Source: an uncultured Lachnospiraceae bacterium
GTDB lineage: Bacteria; Bacillota; Clostridia; Lachnospirales; Lachnospiraceae
DNA length: 62,565 bases
NCBI GenBank assembly: GCA_946558695.1
Contig: CAMNTQ010000014.1
Coordinates: 1 to 62,565, forward strand
Reading direction: 5' to 3'
The notes beneath the pieces were generated by a model, which saw nothing but the letters and a program-made list of their open reading frames with translations, ran no database searches and was not told the origin of the DNA. The position numbers and the translations under genes are program-made. Of this stretch, positions 1 to 7,751 are shown in pieces; within the stretch, counting starts at the first letter, position 1; every line of letters starts with the position of its first letter.

Positions 1-49
1 CAATCCAACAAATTTTTTAGCCACAAGTGTTACAAAAAAGCTTGACCAC
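1..49. other. Unexplained sequence breaking the solute-binding protein gene
   Basis: The lipoprotein gene that starts at 416 loses its expected coding pattern at about position 49. From there to the window edge all three minus-strand frames carry stops or read as unrelated sequence. A single frameshift would leave coding potential in another frame, and I do not see it. An insertion-sequence end or an assembly junction would explain the break. I recognise no terminal inverted repeat or transposase, so this is inference. Confidence 0.3.
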
Positions 50-416
50 TACATTTCTCATCGCTCATGTCTGCCAGAAGACCTTTCCAATTGGCAAACT
101 CTGGTTCCAGTGCGTTTACAAAGATATCCGGCATGTTGCCCGCCTGATAATATCCTTTGATCGTTCCCTGGATATCAACGCCGCCTCCCATAGATTCAAT
201 TTCAACTGTCACTCCGGTCTCTTCCTTATACATCTCAGCCAGCTTTTTGAGCTGAGCATCAACCTCGATCTTACCATTTACAAGACGGATTGTATTCGGA
301 TCTGATGAGCTGCTTCCTCCGCCTGAACTTCCGCCATCCGATGAACCGCCGCCACATGCAGCAAGGCTTAATACCATAGCTGCCGCTAACAATGTTGAAA
401 CAATTTTCTTCTTCAT
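30..416 (-). CDS. Truncated extracellular solute-binding lipoprotein of a sugar ABC transporter (N-terminal 128 aa)
   Basis: This is the start of a family 1 extracellular solute-binding protein, the lipid-anchored component that captures sugars for an ABC importer. Residues 1-20 form a lipoprotein signal with lipobox LAAC and Cys21, followed by a Gly/Ser linker (about 22-38). The next part has the look of a periplasmic-binding fold (KKLAEMYKEETGVTVEIE at 57-74; GNMPDIFVNA). Family members run to 420-450 residues, but here the frame stops at 30 after an unconvincing tail. The gene is therefore broken or the assembly is joined wrongly at about 49. It lies downstream of a LacI gene and has LacI-like operators around its promoter, so carbohydrate uptake is likely. 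The substrate is unknown. Confidence 0.75.
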   Translation of the reverse strand: MKKKIVSTLLAAAMVLSLAACGGGSSDGGSSGGGSSSSDPNTIRLVNGKIEVDAQLKKLAEMYKEETGVTVEIESMGGGVDIQGTIKGYYQAGNMPDIFVNALEPEFANWKGLLADMSDEKCSGQAFL

Positions 417-446
417 TTTGCCCTCCGCTTTTTATTATTTATTTAC

Positions 447-521
447 CTTTTGCGCATAAGGTTTCTTTACGTCATATATTATCACTTATAGATAAATTTT
501 TCAATAACTTTTGCGCATAAG
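447..521 (-). promoter_or_regulatory. Promoter of the solute-binding protein gene with two flanking operator-like dyads
   Basis: Read on the minus strand, TTGAAA (499-504) and TAATAT (476-481) are 17 bp apart and form a sigma-A type promoter. The 14-mer CTTTTGCGCATAAG occurs twice, at 447-460 and 508-521. It is nearly palindromic around a central CG, as LacI-family operators are. One copy lies just downstream of the -10 box and the other just upstream of the -35 box, 61 bp apart start to start. The LacI regulator at 737-1789 is the obvious candidate to bind them. Confidence 0.65.
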
Positions 522-605
522 TTTTAATAAAAATCCTTATTTTAAACTTTTTATATAAGTTATACAATTATTATCTGTTATTATTAATTTTATCTACTTA
601 TTTAT

Positions 606-650
606 TGTGCATTTTGCACATAGCAAAATTCTGTTACTTATGCGAAAAAG
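606..650. promoter_or_regulatory. Third operator-like site and an adjacent TGTGCA dyad
   Basis: CTTATGCGAAAAAG at 637-650 is a degenerate copy of the dyad found at 447 and 508. Just beside it, 606-620 is a perfect inverted repeat with arms TGTGCA / TGCACA and a 3-nt spacer. The rest of the 320-bp gene-free stretch 417-736 is very AT-rich and otherwise unremarkable apart from the terminator at its LacI end. Confidence 0.4.
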
Positions 651-713
651 CTAAAAAAATAGCCGGAGCAGAAGATAATCACCTTTTTTCAAAAGTTATC
701 TTCTGCCCCGGCA
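651..713 (-). terminator. Intrinsic terminator after the LacI gene
   Basis: On the minus strand a long stem (GCCGGGGCAGAAGATAA pairing with TTATCTTCTGCTCCGGC) is followed by a run of seven T. It lies just downstream of the LacI stop at 737 and separates that gene from the solute-binding protein promoter. Confidence 0.85.
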
Positions 714-736
714 GAATAGAAAACAGCACTTATACT

Positions 737-1789
737 TTATTCTTCTGTGAATGCTCTCTCGTCATTCCCATAAGGTGCAACCGCTTTCACGCTGTCCCGG
801 ATAACCAATTCTACAGGAAGCTTCGTATCCCACTCCGGCGGTTCCTCCCCCTGAACCATCCTTAACAGATAGTCGACGGCAAGCCGGCCTTTTTTCGTAG
901 GATTCTGATGAACCGTTGTAAGCGCCGGAAGCGACACTCTTGCAATCATTACGTCGTCAAACCCTGTAATGGATAAATCCTCCGGAATCTTTACTCCGCG
1001 GTCACGGAAATATGTCATCAGCATAACAGCGTAGTAATCCGAACAGCACATAAAAGCAGTATAATTCCTAGACAACGTATACAATTCCTGCATACTGGAC
1101 TCCCTCTCTATCATATCCGGCCGGATAATGAGCAGGTCCTTCTCCCTTGTCCGGATTCCGTACTCTGCAAAAGCCTTCTGATGCCCGATATAGCGGATGT
1201 AATCTACACCTTCCATATTGTCCGCCAAAAAAGCAATTCTCCTGTGTCCTTTGTCTAAAAGATGACGGGTCATCTCATAACCTCCCCGTTCATCTTCAAG
1301 CCCAACATTCACATAGTTCATAATATCCCTTGGAGCATAGCTGTCTATCAGTACAACCGGCTTCTTATATCTGCTTTTGATCCTTACAAAATCGTCGTGA
1401 ACAATGCCGATGAGTAACAGCCCGTCTACATTCCACGTCAGGATATTGCGGATAAGTTCCGAGATATCATCGGTCGTATAGATCATCATATAGTATCCTC
1501 TGGAACGTATCTCTGCCTCGATCGCTCCAAGCATCACACTCATAAAAGGATCCGCCATGACATTGTCATATTTCCCCTTCCGGCTTTTCAATGCAACTCC
1601 GATAATCTTTGAAGAATTCTGAGTGAGGCTTCTGGCGCTGTTATTGGGAACATAATCACATTCCTCCAGAAGCTTCTCCACCTTCTCAACCGTCTTCTGG
1701 GAAACCTCGCTTGTCTTCCCGTGTATCACATTAGAAACTGTCGTACTGCTGATTCCGAGCATCTCAGCCATATCTTTAATCGTTACCAT
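737..1789 (-). CDS. LacI family transcriptional regulator
   Basis: This is a 350-aa sugar-responsive DNA-binding regulator of usual LacI/GalR length. Residues 1-50 are the LacI helix-turn-helix and hinge (TIKDMAEMLGISSTTVSNVIHG, then YVPNNSARSL). The remainder is a periplasmic-binding-like effector domain (DGLLLIGIV, GHRRIAFLADN, ITGFDDVMIARVSLPALTTVHQ). Its start overlaps the stop of a 39-aa reading frame, so the two are probably translationally coupled. A terminator follows it, then a promoter flanked by LacI-like dyads that drives a sugar-binding lipoprotein. It also lies opposite malQ. The likely role is repression of the adjacent glycan uptake genes; the inducer is unknown. Confidence 0.92.
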   Translation of the reverse strand: MVTIKDMAEMLGISSTTVSNVIHGKTSEVSQKTVEKVEKLLEECDYVPNNSARSLTQNSSKIIGVALKSRKGKYDNVMADPFMSVMLGAIEAEIRSRGYYMMIYTTDDISELIRNILTWNVDGLLLIGIVHDDFVRIKSRYKKPVVLIDSYAPRDIMNYVNVGLEDERGGYEMTRHLLDKGHRRIAFLADNMEGVDYIRYIGHQKAFAEYGIRTREKDLLIIRPDMIERESSMQELYTLSRNYTAFMCCSDYYAVMLMTYFRDRGVKIPEDLSITGFDDVMIARVSLPALTTVHQNPTKKGRLAVDYLLRMVQGEEPPEWDTKLPVELVIRDSVKAVAPYGNDERAFTEE

Positions 1790-1908
1790 TATTCCTGCTC
1801 CTTTGGATCATGCATCTCAATATATTCAATAATCTCTAATATCTCATCACTGCTCATACCTTTTTCTTTTAATTTTCTTATCAGATTAACAACTTCTTTT
1901 CCCGTCAT
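1789..1908 (-). CDS. Small 39-aa protein coupled to the LacI gene
   Basis: A 39-codon frame precedes lacI, with its TAA overlapping the lacI ATG by one base. A good ribosome binding site (AAGGGAG) sits 8 nt before the chosen ATG at 1908; an in-frame ATG nine bases upstream is too close to that site. The product is charged and helical (MTGKEVVNLIRKLKEKG, then SSDEILEIIEYIE). It has no signal peptide and no motif I recognise. It could be a real small protein, for example a partner of the regulator, or a leader peptide that sets lacI translation. Confidence 0.6.
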   Translation of the reverse strand: MTGKEVVNLIRKLKEKGMSSDEILEIIEYIEMHDPKEQE

Positions 1909-2050
1909 TGCTTTCATCTCCCTTTTTCATGAGTTCTTACATCATTTATTTTTATTATAGCAGAAGGCTATTTTAGATGTAAAGCTTTTCGTAAACAGAA
2001 TTAATCCCCAAAAATACAGGACGATTTTTACATATATTACACAAATTCCA

Positions 2051-2109
2051 TTGCGCTTTCCGAAAAAATAATGTAAATTAAAATTGTGTTTTTTGAGTAA
2101 CCAGTTACT
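2051..2109 (+). promoter_or_regulatory. malQ promoter with downstream operator-like dyad
   Basis: TTGCGC (2051-2056) and TAAATT (2074-2079) are 17 bp apart. At 2096-2109, about where transcripts would begin, lies an inverted repeat with arms AGTAAC and GTTACT and a 2-bp spacer. Its position suits a repressor. The sequence differs from the dyads near the lipoprotein promoter, so the LacI protein next door may not be the binder. Confidence 0.5.
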
Positions 2110-2146
2110 TTGGCACCAGCCAGAAAAGAACAAGGAGGTAACATAT

Positions 2147-3652
2147 ATGAGACGAACAGCAGGTATTCTGCTCCCTATTACCAGTCTGCCGTCGCGGTAC
2201 GGTATCGGCTGCTTTTCTAAGAGTGCCTATGATTTCATAGACTGGCTCAAGGAGGCCGGACAGACCTACTGGCAGATTCTGCCTCTAGGTCCTACAAGCT
2301 ACGGGGATTCCCCCTACCAGTCTTTCTCCACCTTTGCTGGAAACCCATATTTCATAAGCTTAGACGCTTTGATCGACGAAGGCGTGCTTGCCCGCGGGGA
2401 ATGCGAGGCGGTTGATTTCGGAGATAAAGCAGATGATGTTCAATACGCGAAGATTTACAATAACCGCTATCCGCTTCTTTACAAAGCGTATGAACGCAGC
2501 AATATTTCCGCCGATCCGAATTACAAGACTTTTGTATCCGAAAATGAATGGTGGCTTTCTGATTACGCTCTGTTTATGGCGGTTAAAAATTATTTTGATG
2601 AATCTTCATGGGACCGCTGGCCGGATGATATCCGCCTGCGCAAAAGCCATACTTTAAAGGAGTACCGAGAGAAACTTCATTCCGAAGTCGAATTCCATCA
2701 ATATATGCAGTTCAAATTTTTTGAACAATGGAATTCTTTAAAAACCCATGCCAACAAGAACGGTATCCGCTTCATCGGCGATATCCCGATCTATGTGGCG
2801 ATGGACAGTGCAGATACGTGGGCGCATCCGGAACTGTTTCAATTAGACGGGAACAATGTGCCTCTTGCAGTGGCAGGCTGTCCTCCTGACGGGTTCTCCG
2901 CGAACGGGCAGCTCTGGGGAAATCCGCTTTACCGCTGGGAATATCACAAGGATACAGACTTTGAGTGGTGGATTTCCCGTCTTCGTTACTGTTTCCGCAT
3001 GTATGATGTACTGCGGATCGATCATTTCCGCGGCTTTGATGAATATTACTCCATTCCTTACAAGGATACATCCGCTGTTAACGGCCATTGGGAAAAAGGG
3101 CCCGGAATCAAACTGTTCCGGCACATGGAAAAGGTTCTTGGAAAGCAGGAAGTCATCGCGGAGGATTTGGGCTATGTAACGGATTCTGTCCGCCGTCTTG
3201 TTTGTGACAGCGGTTTCCCGGGCATGAAAGTCTTAGAATTCGCCTTTGATTCCAGAGATTCCGGTTCCGCCAATGATTACCTTCCTCATAATTACATTGA
3301 GAATAGCATTGCCTATACCGGAACCCATGACAACGAAACGATCACCGGCTGGTTTGACTCTATAACAGAATCAGAACGTCAATTCGCAAGAGAATACCTG
3401 TGCGATCAATACACGCCTGCCAAGCTGCTGTATAAATCCTTCATCTCCCTTGTCATGAGGAGCAACGCCAAAACCTGCATTATTCCCATGCAAGATTATA
3501 TGGGACTCGGCAATGAATGCCGCACAAACAAACCGTCTACTGTAGGTATTAACTGGAGATGGAGACTGAAAAAAGAGGATTTATCGGAAGAACTTCAAAA
3601 AGAAATACGATCCGTCACAAGACGTTACGGAAGAATAAATCAAAGCATATAA
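2147..3652 (+). CDS. malQ: 4-alpha-glucanotransferase (amylomaltase)
   Basis: This GH77 enzyme transfers alpha-1,4-glucan segments between maltooligosaccharides in the cytoplasm, helping to use glycogen or maltodextrin. The 501-aa product has the usual length and motifs: RRTAGILLPITSLPSRYGIGCF at the N-terminus, GDSPYQSFSTFAGNPYFISLD, IGDIPIYVAMDSAD, VLRIDHFRGF (catalytic Asp), IAEDLGYV (catalytic Glu) and YTGTHDNETITGW. The start at 2147 follows AAGGAGG at good spacing; an in-frame extension upstream has no such site. The gene is transcribed away from the LacI gene and ends at a terminator shared with the dehydrogenase that converges on it. Confidence 0.95.
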   Translation: MRRTAGILLPITSLPSRYGIGCFSKSAYDFIDWLKEAGQTYWQILPLGPTSYGDSPYQSFSTFAGNPYFISLDALIDEGVLARGECEAVDFGDKADDVQYAKIYNNRYPLLYKAYERSNISADPNYKTFVSENEWWLSDYALFMAVKNYFDESSWDRWPDDIRLRKSHTLKEYREKLHSEVEFHQYMQFKFFEQWNSLKTHANKNGIRFIGDIPIYVAMDSADTWAHPELFQLDGNNVPLAVAGCPPDGFSANGQLWGNPLYRWEYHKDTDFEWWISRLRYCFRMYDVLRIDHFRGFDEYYSIPYKDTSAVNGHWEKGPGIKLFRHMEKVLGKQEVIAEDLGYVTDSVRRLVCDSGFPGMKVLEFAFDSRDSGSANDYLPHNYIENSIAYTGTHDNETITGWFDSITESERQFAREYLCDQYTPAKLLYKSFISLVMRSNAKTCIIPMQDYMGLGNECRTNKPSTVGINWRWRLKKEDLSEELQKEIRSVTRRYGRINQSI

Positions 3653-3672
3653 TTTTTCTTTCACCTCAAACG

Positions 3673-3731
3673 AAAACGTCGTCGCAGCAGCTTATGCAAA
3701 ATGCCTGATAGCTGCAGCGGCGTCGTTTTTA
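3673..3731 (+). terminator. Terminator between malQ and the dehydrogenase gene
   Basis: A GC-rich imperfect stem (ACGTCGTCGCAGCAGC against GCTGCAGCGGCGTCGT) is followed by TTTTT on the plus strand and preceded by AAAA, so it can work in both directions. It lies between two convergent stop codons. Confidence 0.8.
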
Positions 3732-3738
3732 TAATATC

Positions 3739-4764
3739 TTATTTTTCCGGTGAGATAATATATTTTCCATTAGAACGAAGCTTCGGACTGCCCAAGATCT
3801 CCTCCAATTTATCGAGGCCGCACACTTCATATACCATACTGCTCACATCCAGCCGCCCGGAATCAATCAGGTCAAGCGCTCTCTTCTGTGTATATGGATT
3901 AATGTAAGATGCTTTTAATTCCAGTTCCTTTTGAAAAATCTGGAAAGGCTTTACGGAAATCGTCTCATCCGGTTTTGTCAGCCCGAACATCATAACAACC
4001 GCCTTATTTCCGGCGATCTCAATTGCCTGCTCAATGGTGGAAGGACGTCCCACACACTCGATGACTGCATTTACCCATGTGATCCCCGCTTCGGCAAGGC
4101 GCGCCTTCACATCCTCATGAATCGGATCAATGCAGACATCCGCCCCTAATTTTTTTCCCACTTCCCTTTTATTCTCTACCGGCTCTAACAGCGCAACCTT
4201 TGCAGCCCCGGCAAGCTTAGAAAGCTGGAGCATAAGAAGCCCGATCATCCCTCCCCCGATTACTACAACCTGATGTCCCGGATGGATGTTACACAGATCC
4301 ATTCCATGAAGGCAGCATGCGACAGGCTCTGTCATAGCTCCCTGTTCAAAGGAAGTATTCTCCCCCAGCCTGTAGACCTGACGCTCATTGACCGCACAGT
4401 ATTCCGCAAATCCGCCGTTCACTGTTGTACCGTATCCTATCATATGTTCACAGTAATGCGCCACTCCGTTCCTGCAAGGTTCGCAGGCGCCGCAATAGCA
4501 GTTCGGATCGATGCATACACGATCTCCTGTTTTGTATGCCGTTACTTCCTCTCCCACTTTTACAACAACACCCGAAAACTCGTGTCCTAATATGGTTGGC
4601 GGGTTCACTTCTGCCGCTCCCTTGTCTCCCTCGTAGATATGTACATCTGTTCCGCATATACCGCAGGCTTTTACCTGAATCAGAACATCCTTTGGCCCGA
4701 CGCCCGGCATCTCATGTTCTTCCACACGCAAGTCATGTTTCCCATAAAATAAAGCGCTTTTCAT
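3739..4764 (-). CDS. Zinc-dependent medium-chain alcohol dehydrogenase
   Basis: This 341-aa cytoplasmic NAD(P)-dependent oxidoreductase resembles sorbitol and threonine dehydrogenases. Visible features are the catalytic zinc ligands (CGICGTDVH, GHEFSG), the four-Cys structural zinc loop (NCYCGACEPCRNGVAHYC) and the Rossmann signature VVIGGGMIGLLMLQ. The substrate is probably a polyol or sugar alcohol, which cannot be fixed from sequence. It is transcribed divergently from a ROK-type regulator. A perfect dyad sits at its transcription start, so control by that regulator is likely. Confidence 0.9.
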   Translation of the reverse strand: MKSALFYGKHDLRVEEHEMPGVGPKDVLIQVKACGICGTDVHIYEGDKGAAEVNPPTILGHEFSGVVVKVGEEVTAYKTGDRVCIDPNCYCGACEPCRNGVAHYCEHMIGYGTTVNGGFAEYCAVNERQVYRLGENTSFEQGAMTEPVACCLHGMDLCNIHPGHQVVVIGGGMIGLLMLQLSKLAGAAKVALLEPVENKREVGKKLGADVCIDPIHEDVKARLAEAGITWVNAVIECVGRPSTIEQAIEIAGNKAVVMMFGLTKPDETISVKPFQIFQKELELKASYINPYTQKRALDLIDSGRLDVSSMVYEVCGLDKLEEILGSPKLRSNGKYIISPEK

Positions 4765-4803
4765 TTCACTACCTCCATTTTTTCTTTCTCCTTATACTTA
4801 CGT

Positions 4804-4853
4804 TTATAACTTAGTTATAAGTCTACTATATAACTTTTACCAGAAAAAGTCCA
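4804..4853 (-). promoter_or_regulatory. Dehydrogenase promoter with start-site dyad
   Basis: On the minus strand TGGACT (4848-4853) and TATAGT (4825-4830) are 17 bp apart. Immediately downstream, at 4804-4820, is a perfect inverted repeat with arms TTATAAC and GTTATAA around TTA. This is a classic repressor position. Confidence 0.55.
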
Positions 4854-4897
4854 GAGAAAAAGAAACAAAAAGATACAAAATACAGAAGTATTTTTAA

Positions 4898-4926
4898 TTG
4901 CATTTTAATATCCGTCATATTAAAAT
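4898..4926 (+). promoter_or_regulatory. ROK gene promoter overlapped by a perfect 10-bp dyad
   Basis: TTGCAT (4898-4903) and TAAAAT (4921-4926) are separated by 17 bp. An inverted repeat with 10-bp perfect arms (ATTTTAATAT, ATATTAAAAT) and a CCGTC spacer spans 4902-4926, covering the -10 box and most of the spacer. Binding here would shut the promoter, which suggests autoregulation. Confidence 0.55.
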
Positions 4927-4975
4927 GTACTAGTATCATTCATTTCCAGTCTGCAAAATCACAGGAGAACGCCCT

Positions 4976-6109
4976 ATGGACAAGCAAGGATTAACCACGA
5001 TCGAGCTAAAAAAGATAAATAAGGGAAACGTCTATCATTATATCTATAGAGAAAGACTTACTTCCAAGATGCGCATCGTTACAGATCTGCAGATGGGACT
5101 ATCTACTGTCAGCCAGAATCTGGCCATCTTAGAACAGGAAGGCCTGATCGAGCGGAATGGATTTTTTGATTCCACCGGAGGCAGGAAAGCGCACGCAATC
5201 CGGATTGTCCCGGATGTACGCATTTCCATCGGCGTAGGAATTCTGAAAGATATGATTCATCTGGCGGCCGTAAATTTATACGGGGAAACTGTCTGCATGG
5301 ACACGATTCCCTTATCTTACAGCAATACAGAAAGTTACTACCGTAAAGCTGCGGAAAGTATTGAAAGATTTATTGACGGCCGGCATTATAAAAAGGAGAA
5401 GATTCTCGGAGTTTCGATTGCCGCACAAGGAATTATATCGCCGGACGGTTCCAGTGTGACTTATGGAGCGATCATGGGTAACACGGATATGAAACTGACT
5501 GATTTTTCTGACCGTCTTCCCTATCCATGCCGTCTGGAACATGATTCCAAAGCCGCAGCGTACTTGGAGCGCTGGAATCATGATACGCTTGACAGCGCTG
5601 TCGTGCTGCTTCTGAACCGGAACTTAGGAGGCGCCATCATAGCAAATCATCAAGTACATCAGGGACTTACTATGCACAGCGGAACCATTGAACATATCTG
5701 CGTAAACCCTGACGGAGCTTTATGTTATTGCGGAAACCGCGGGTGTCTCGAAACTTATTGTTCCGCAAATGCACTGGAAGCTGCAGCCGGTATGCCTGCC
5801 GGGAAGTTCTTTCCCCTGCTCAGAGAAGGCAAGCACCCTGAACTGTCCCAGATATGGGACACTTACCTTAAGTATCTGGCTTTTGCTATGAGGAATCTGA
5901 ATATGGTCATTGACAGTCCGATCATCATAAGCGGGTATCTTGCTCCTTACCTCATCGAAAAAGATATCGATTTTCTTATAGAAGAAATAAATCAATCCGC
6001 TCCTTTCGTTTTCAAAAAAGAGCAGGTTATCGTAGGAACCCACGGACAGTACACCCCTGCCGTCGGAGCCGCGTTATTTTATATTGATCATTTTATACAA
6101 TCTATTTAA
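4976..6109 (+). CDS. ROK family transcriptional regulator (NagC/XylR type)
   Basis: This 377-aa protein has an N-terminal winged helix (about residues 10-65; MGLSTVSQNLAILEQEGLIER) and a ROK sugar-kinase-like domain. The zinc-binding ROK signature is present (CVNPDGALCYCGNRGCLETYCS; GTIEH before it). An ATP-binding DxGxT motif is not evident near the domain start, which suits a regulator that is not a kinase. It is divergent from the zinc dehydrogenase, and both promoters carry strong dyads. It probably senses a sugar or polyol that the dehydrogenase oxidises. The effector is unknown. Confidence 0.88.
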   Translation: MDKQGLTTIELKKINKGNVYHYIYRERLTSKMRIVTDLQMGLSTVSQNLAILEQEGLIERNGFFDSTGGRKAHAIRIVPDVRISIGVGILKDMIHLAAVNLYGETVCMDTIPLSYSNTESYYRKAAESIERFIDGRHYKKEKILGVSIAAQGIISPDGSSVTYGAIMGNTDMKLTDFSDRLPYPCRLEHDSKAAAYLERWNHDTLDSAVVLLLNRNLGGAIIANHQVHQGLTMHSGTIEHICVNPDGALCYCGNRGCLETYCSANALEAAAGMPAGKFFPLLREGKHPELSQIWDTYLKYLAFAMRNLNMVIDSPIIISGYLAPYLIEKDIDFLIEEINQSAPFVFKKEQVIVGTHGQYTPAVGAALFYIDHFIQSI

Positions 6110-6187
6110 TGGCCAACCGCTCATCATAAGTTTCTCAACCCACTGAGATACAAAAGAGATAACGGCTAAGAAAGGAAGAGAAGAATC

Positions 6188-7258
6188 ATGAGAAAAACAA
6201 AAAAGCAAATCCTTATGATCATGACGATTGTCATGGCGATACTCATCATGATGCCGAATACAGCGGAGGCGGCATCAAAGAATCCCGTCACCGTGTCTGT
6301 AAATACAAAGACGCTTGCGGTGAAAAAATCCGCACAGCTTAAAGTAAAATATGGCAAGAAGAATGTGACGAAAAAGGCGAAGTACAAAACCAGCAGCAAG
6401 AAGATCGCAACTGTCAGCAAGCACGGCAAGATTGTGGCGAAAAAGGCCGGAAAAGTCACCATCACAGTAAAATACAAAAACAAGACGAGGAAGGTGAAAT
6501 TCACTGTTGTAAAACCGTCTGTAAAGAAGCAGAAAATAACAAGCAGCGTCATAAAAAAGACCGCCGATAAGGGAACTCATGTCCAGATCAGCGATCCCAA
6601 AATAGTTGTAAATGCATTAAAGCGGTTAACGGGACCGGAAGCTTTGATCGCATGCGGCAACTATTATAACAGTGTGCTGGAGAAAGCAACAGCAAGGGGC
6701 GAAAAGTGGGTATACTCCAACAGCAATAAATATGTCTTGCAGGGCGGGACCTTTGATCAGATGCTCAAGGGGACACTGCGCGGAGGAAACTGCGGTTCCA
6801 TTGCAAACTGGGCATTCCGTGATATGGGCGTCATCAGCAGCAATCATGGATTCTACGGCGACAGTACCGGAAGCATCCGGCATTACCACACAGGGACTTT
6901 AACCGTAAAAGAGGAGTTTGACAAAAACTGTATCATTATAAACGGAGACAAAAAATCTTTTGGAACACTTATGAAAGAAGGAAAGATTAAAACAGGGGAT
7001 GTCATTATCGGGAAAAGCCATACATTTGTATACCGCGGCAACGGAACCGTATTTGCCAGCGGACATGACGCGATATGGCATACCGACGAATCTGTCGAAA
7101 CGGACGATCCGAAAAGGGCAGTGTTTGAAACATGGGTAAGGACATATCAGGGAACTTCCAACGAACGGTTCAAGGTTCATTATATTATCCGGCTTAAAAG
7201 CAGCTTTGTTCCAGAGTATTACCGCGCCAAGAACGGAAAGCTGATAAGAAACAAATAA
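6188..7258 (+). CDS. Secreted Ig-like (Big_2) protein with a C-terminal Cys/His hydrolase-like domain
   Basis: The 356-aa product starts with a signal peptide (about 1-27, ending near AEAAS). Residues 30-110 are a very lysine-rich bacterial Ig-like domain (KTLAVKKSAQLKVKYG, HGKIVAKKAGKVTITVKYKNK). The C-terminal 220 residues contain GGNCGSIANWAFRDMG and later GKSHTFVYRGNG and ASGHDAIWH. A Cys at a helix start followed by His in a strand is the pattern of papain-like or NlpC/P60 and CHAP amidases, so a cell-wall peptidase is plausible. I cannot assign a family firmly. It stands alone, with a good ribosome site (AGAAAGGAAGAG) before the ATG. Confidence 0.7.
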   Translation: MRKTKKQILMIMTIVMAILIMMPNTAEAASKNPVTVSVNTKTLAVKKSAQLKVKYGKKNVTKKAKYKTSSKKIATVSKHGKIVAKKAGKVTITVKYKNKTRKVKFTVVKPSVKKQKITSSVIKKTADKGTHVQISDPKIVVNALKRLTGPEALIACGNYYNSVLEKATARGEKWVYSNSNKYVLQGGTFDQMLKGTLRGGNCGSIANWAFRDMGVISSNHGFYGDSTGSIRHYHTGTLTVKEEFDKNCIIINGDKKSFGTLMKEGKIKTGDVIIGKSHTFVYRGNGTVFASGHDAIWHTDESVETDDPKRAVFETWVRTYQGTSNERFKVHYIIRLKSSFVPEYYRAKNGKLIRNK

Positions 7259-7316
7259 GAACAGCGTATCGCCAAAGATCGTACGCCCATATAGTCAGGC
7301 GGTCTAAAAAGAATCA

Positions 7317-7355
7317 TATCGGGATAATTATCAGTCATTCGATATTATCCCGATA
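7317..7355. repeat. Perfect 12-bp inverted repeat between convergent genes
   Basis: Arms TATCGGGATAAT (7317-7328) and ATTATCCCGATA (7344-7355) are perfectly complementary with a 15-nt loop. There is no T-run on either side, so it may be a weak bidirectional terminator or an RNA-processing hairpin for the two convergent genes. Confidence 0.5.
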
Positions 7356-7385
7356 CGGTGCATATGTTCACTGCGTTAACAGCAA

Positions 7386-7751
7386 CTAATGATCGTACAA
7401 TATACCTTCATCTGCTCTGTGATCACAATCACTATCGCAGTCGCAGTCACAATCATAGTCACAATCAATAATAGCTTCGTCTGCTTCTGCTCTCGCCCCA
7501 AAGATAACCGGAACTTCAATACGAAGTTTTTGGCTTACTGTAAATTTACAGATGTTTCCAGAGCCGCCGATGCATGAGCCGCATCCGGATGTAATGAGAG
7601 CTTTCCCCAAACACTTTGTTGTTGCATTTCCCACTTCCCCGAAGGCTTTGATTGTCACCGGTACGCAGACATTTACATCTTGATATCCCATTGTCGGGCA
7701 TCCAACCTGTTCCGTCTTGCATTCTGTTTCTGGTTCAAAGAAATTTTCCAT
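7386..7751 (-). CDS. Cysteine-rich small protein with an Asp-Cys repeat tail
   Basis: The function is not recognised. The 121-aa product has a central block (VNVCVPVTIKAFGEVG, then CGSCIGG and a strand-rich part ending VPVIFGARAEAD) that looks like a small beta-sandwich. Its tail alternates Asp and Cys (DCDYDCDCDCDSDCDH). It has no signal peptide. Cys-rich proteins of this build occur in the spore coat or exosporium of clostridia, and the DC tail could bind metal or cross-link; both are inference. The tail is encoded by short direct repeats at about 7425-7470, which may vary in number between strains. A ribosome site (AGGGAG) precedes the ATG. Confidence 0.6.
   Translation of the reverse strand: MENFFEPETECKTEQVGCPTMGYQDVNVCVPVTIKAFGEVGNATTKCLGKALITSGCGSCIGGSGNICKFTVSQKLRIEVPVIFGARAEADEAIIDCDYDCDCDCDSDCDHRADEGILYDH

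Noticed and set aside
7425..7470. Short direct repeats considered as a CRISPR array
   Set aside because: Units are 6-12 bp, have no spacers and encode the Asp-Cys tail of a protein. No cas genes are in the window.
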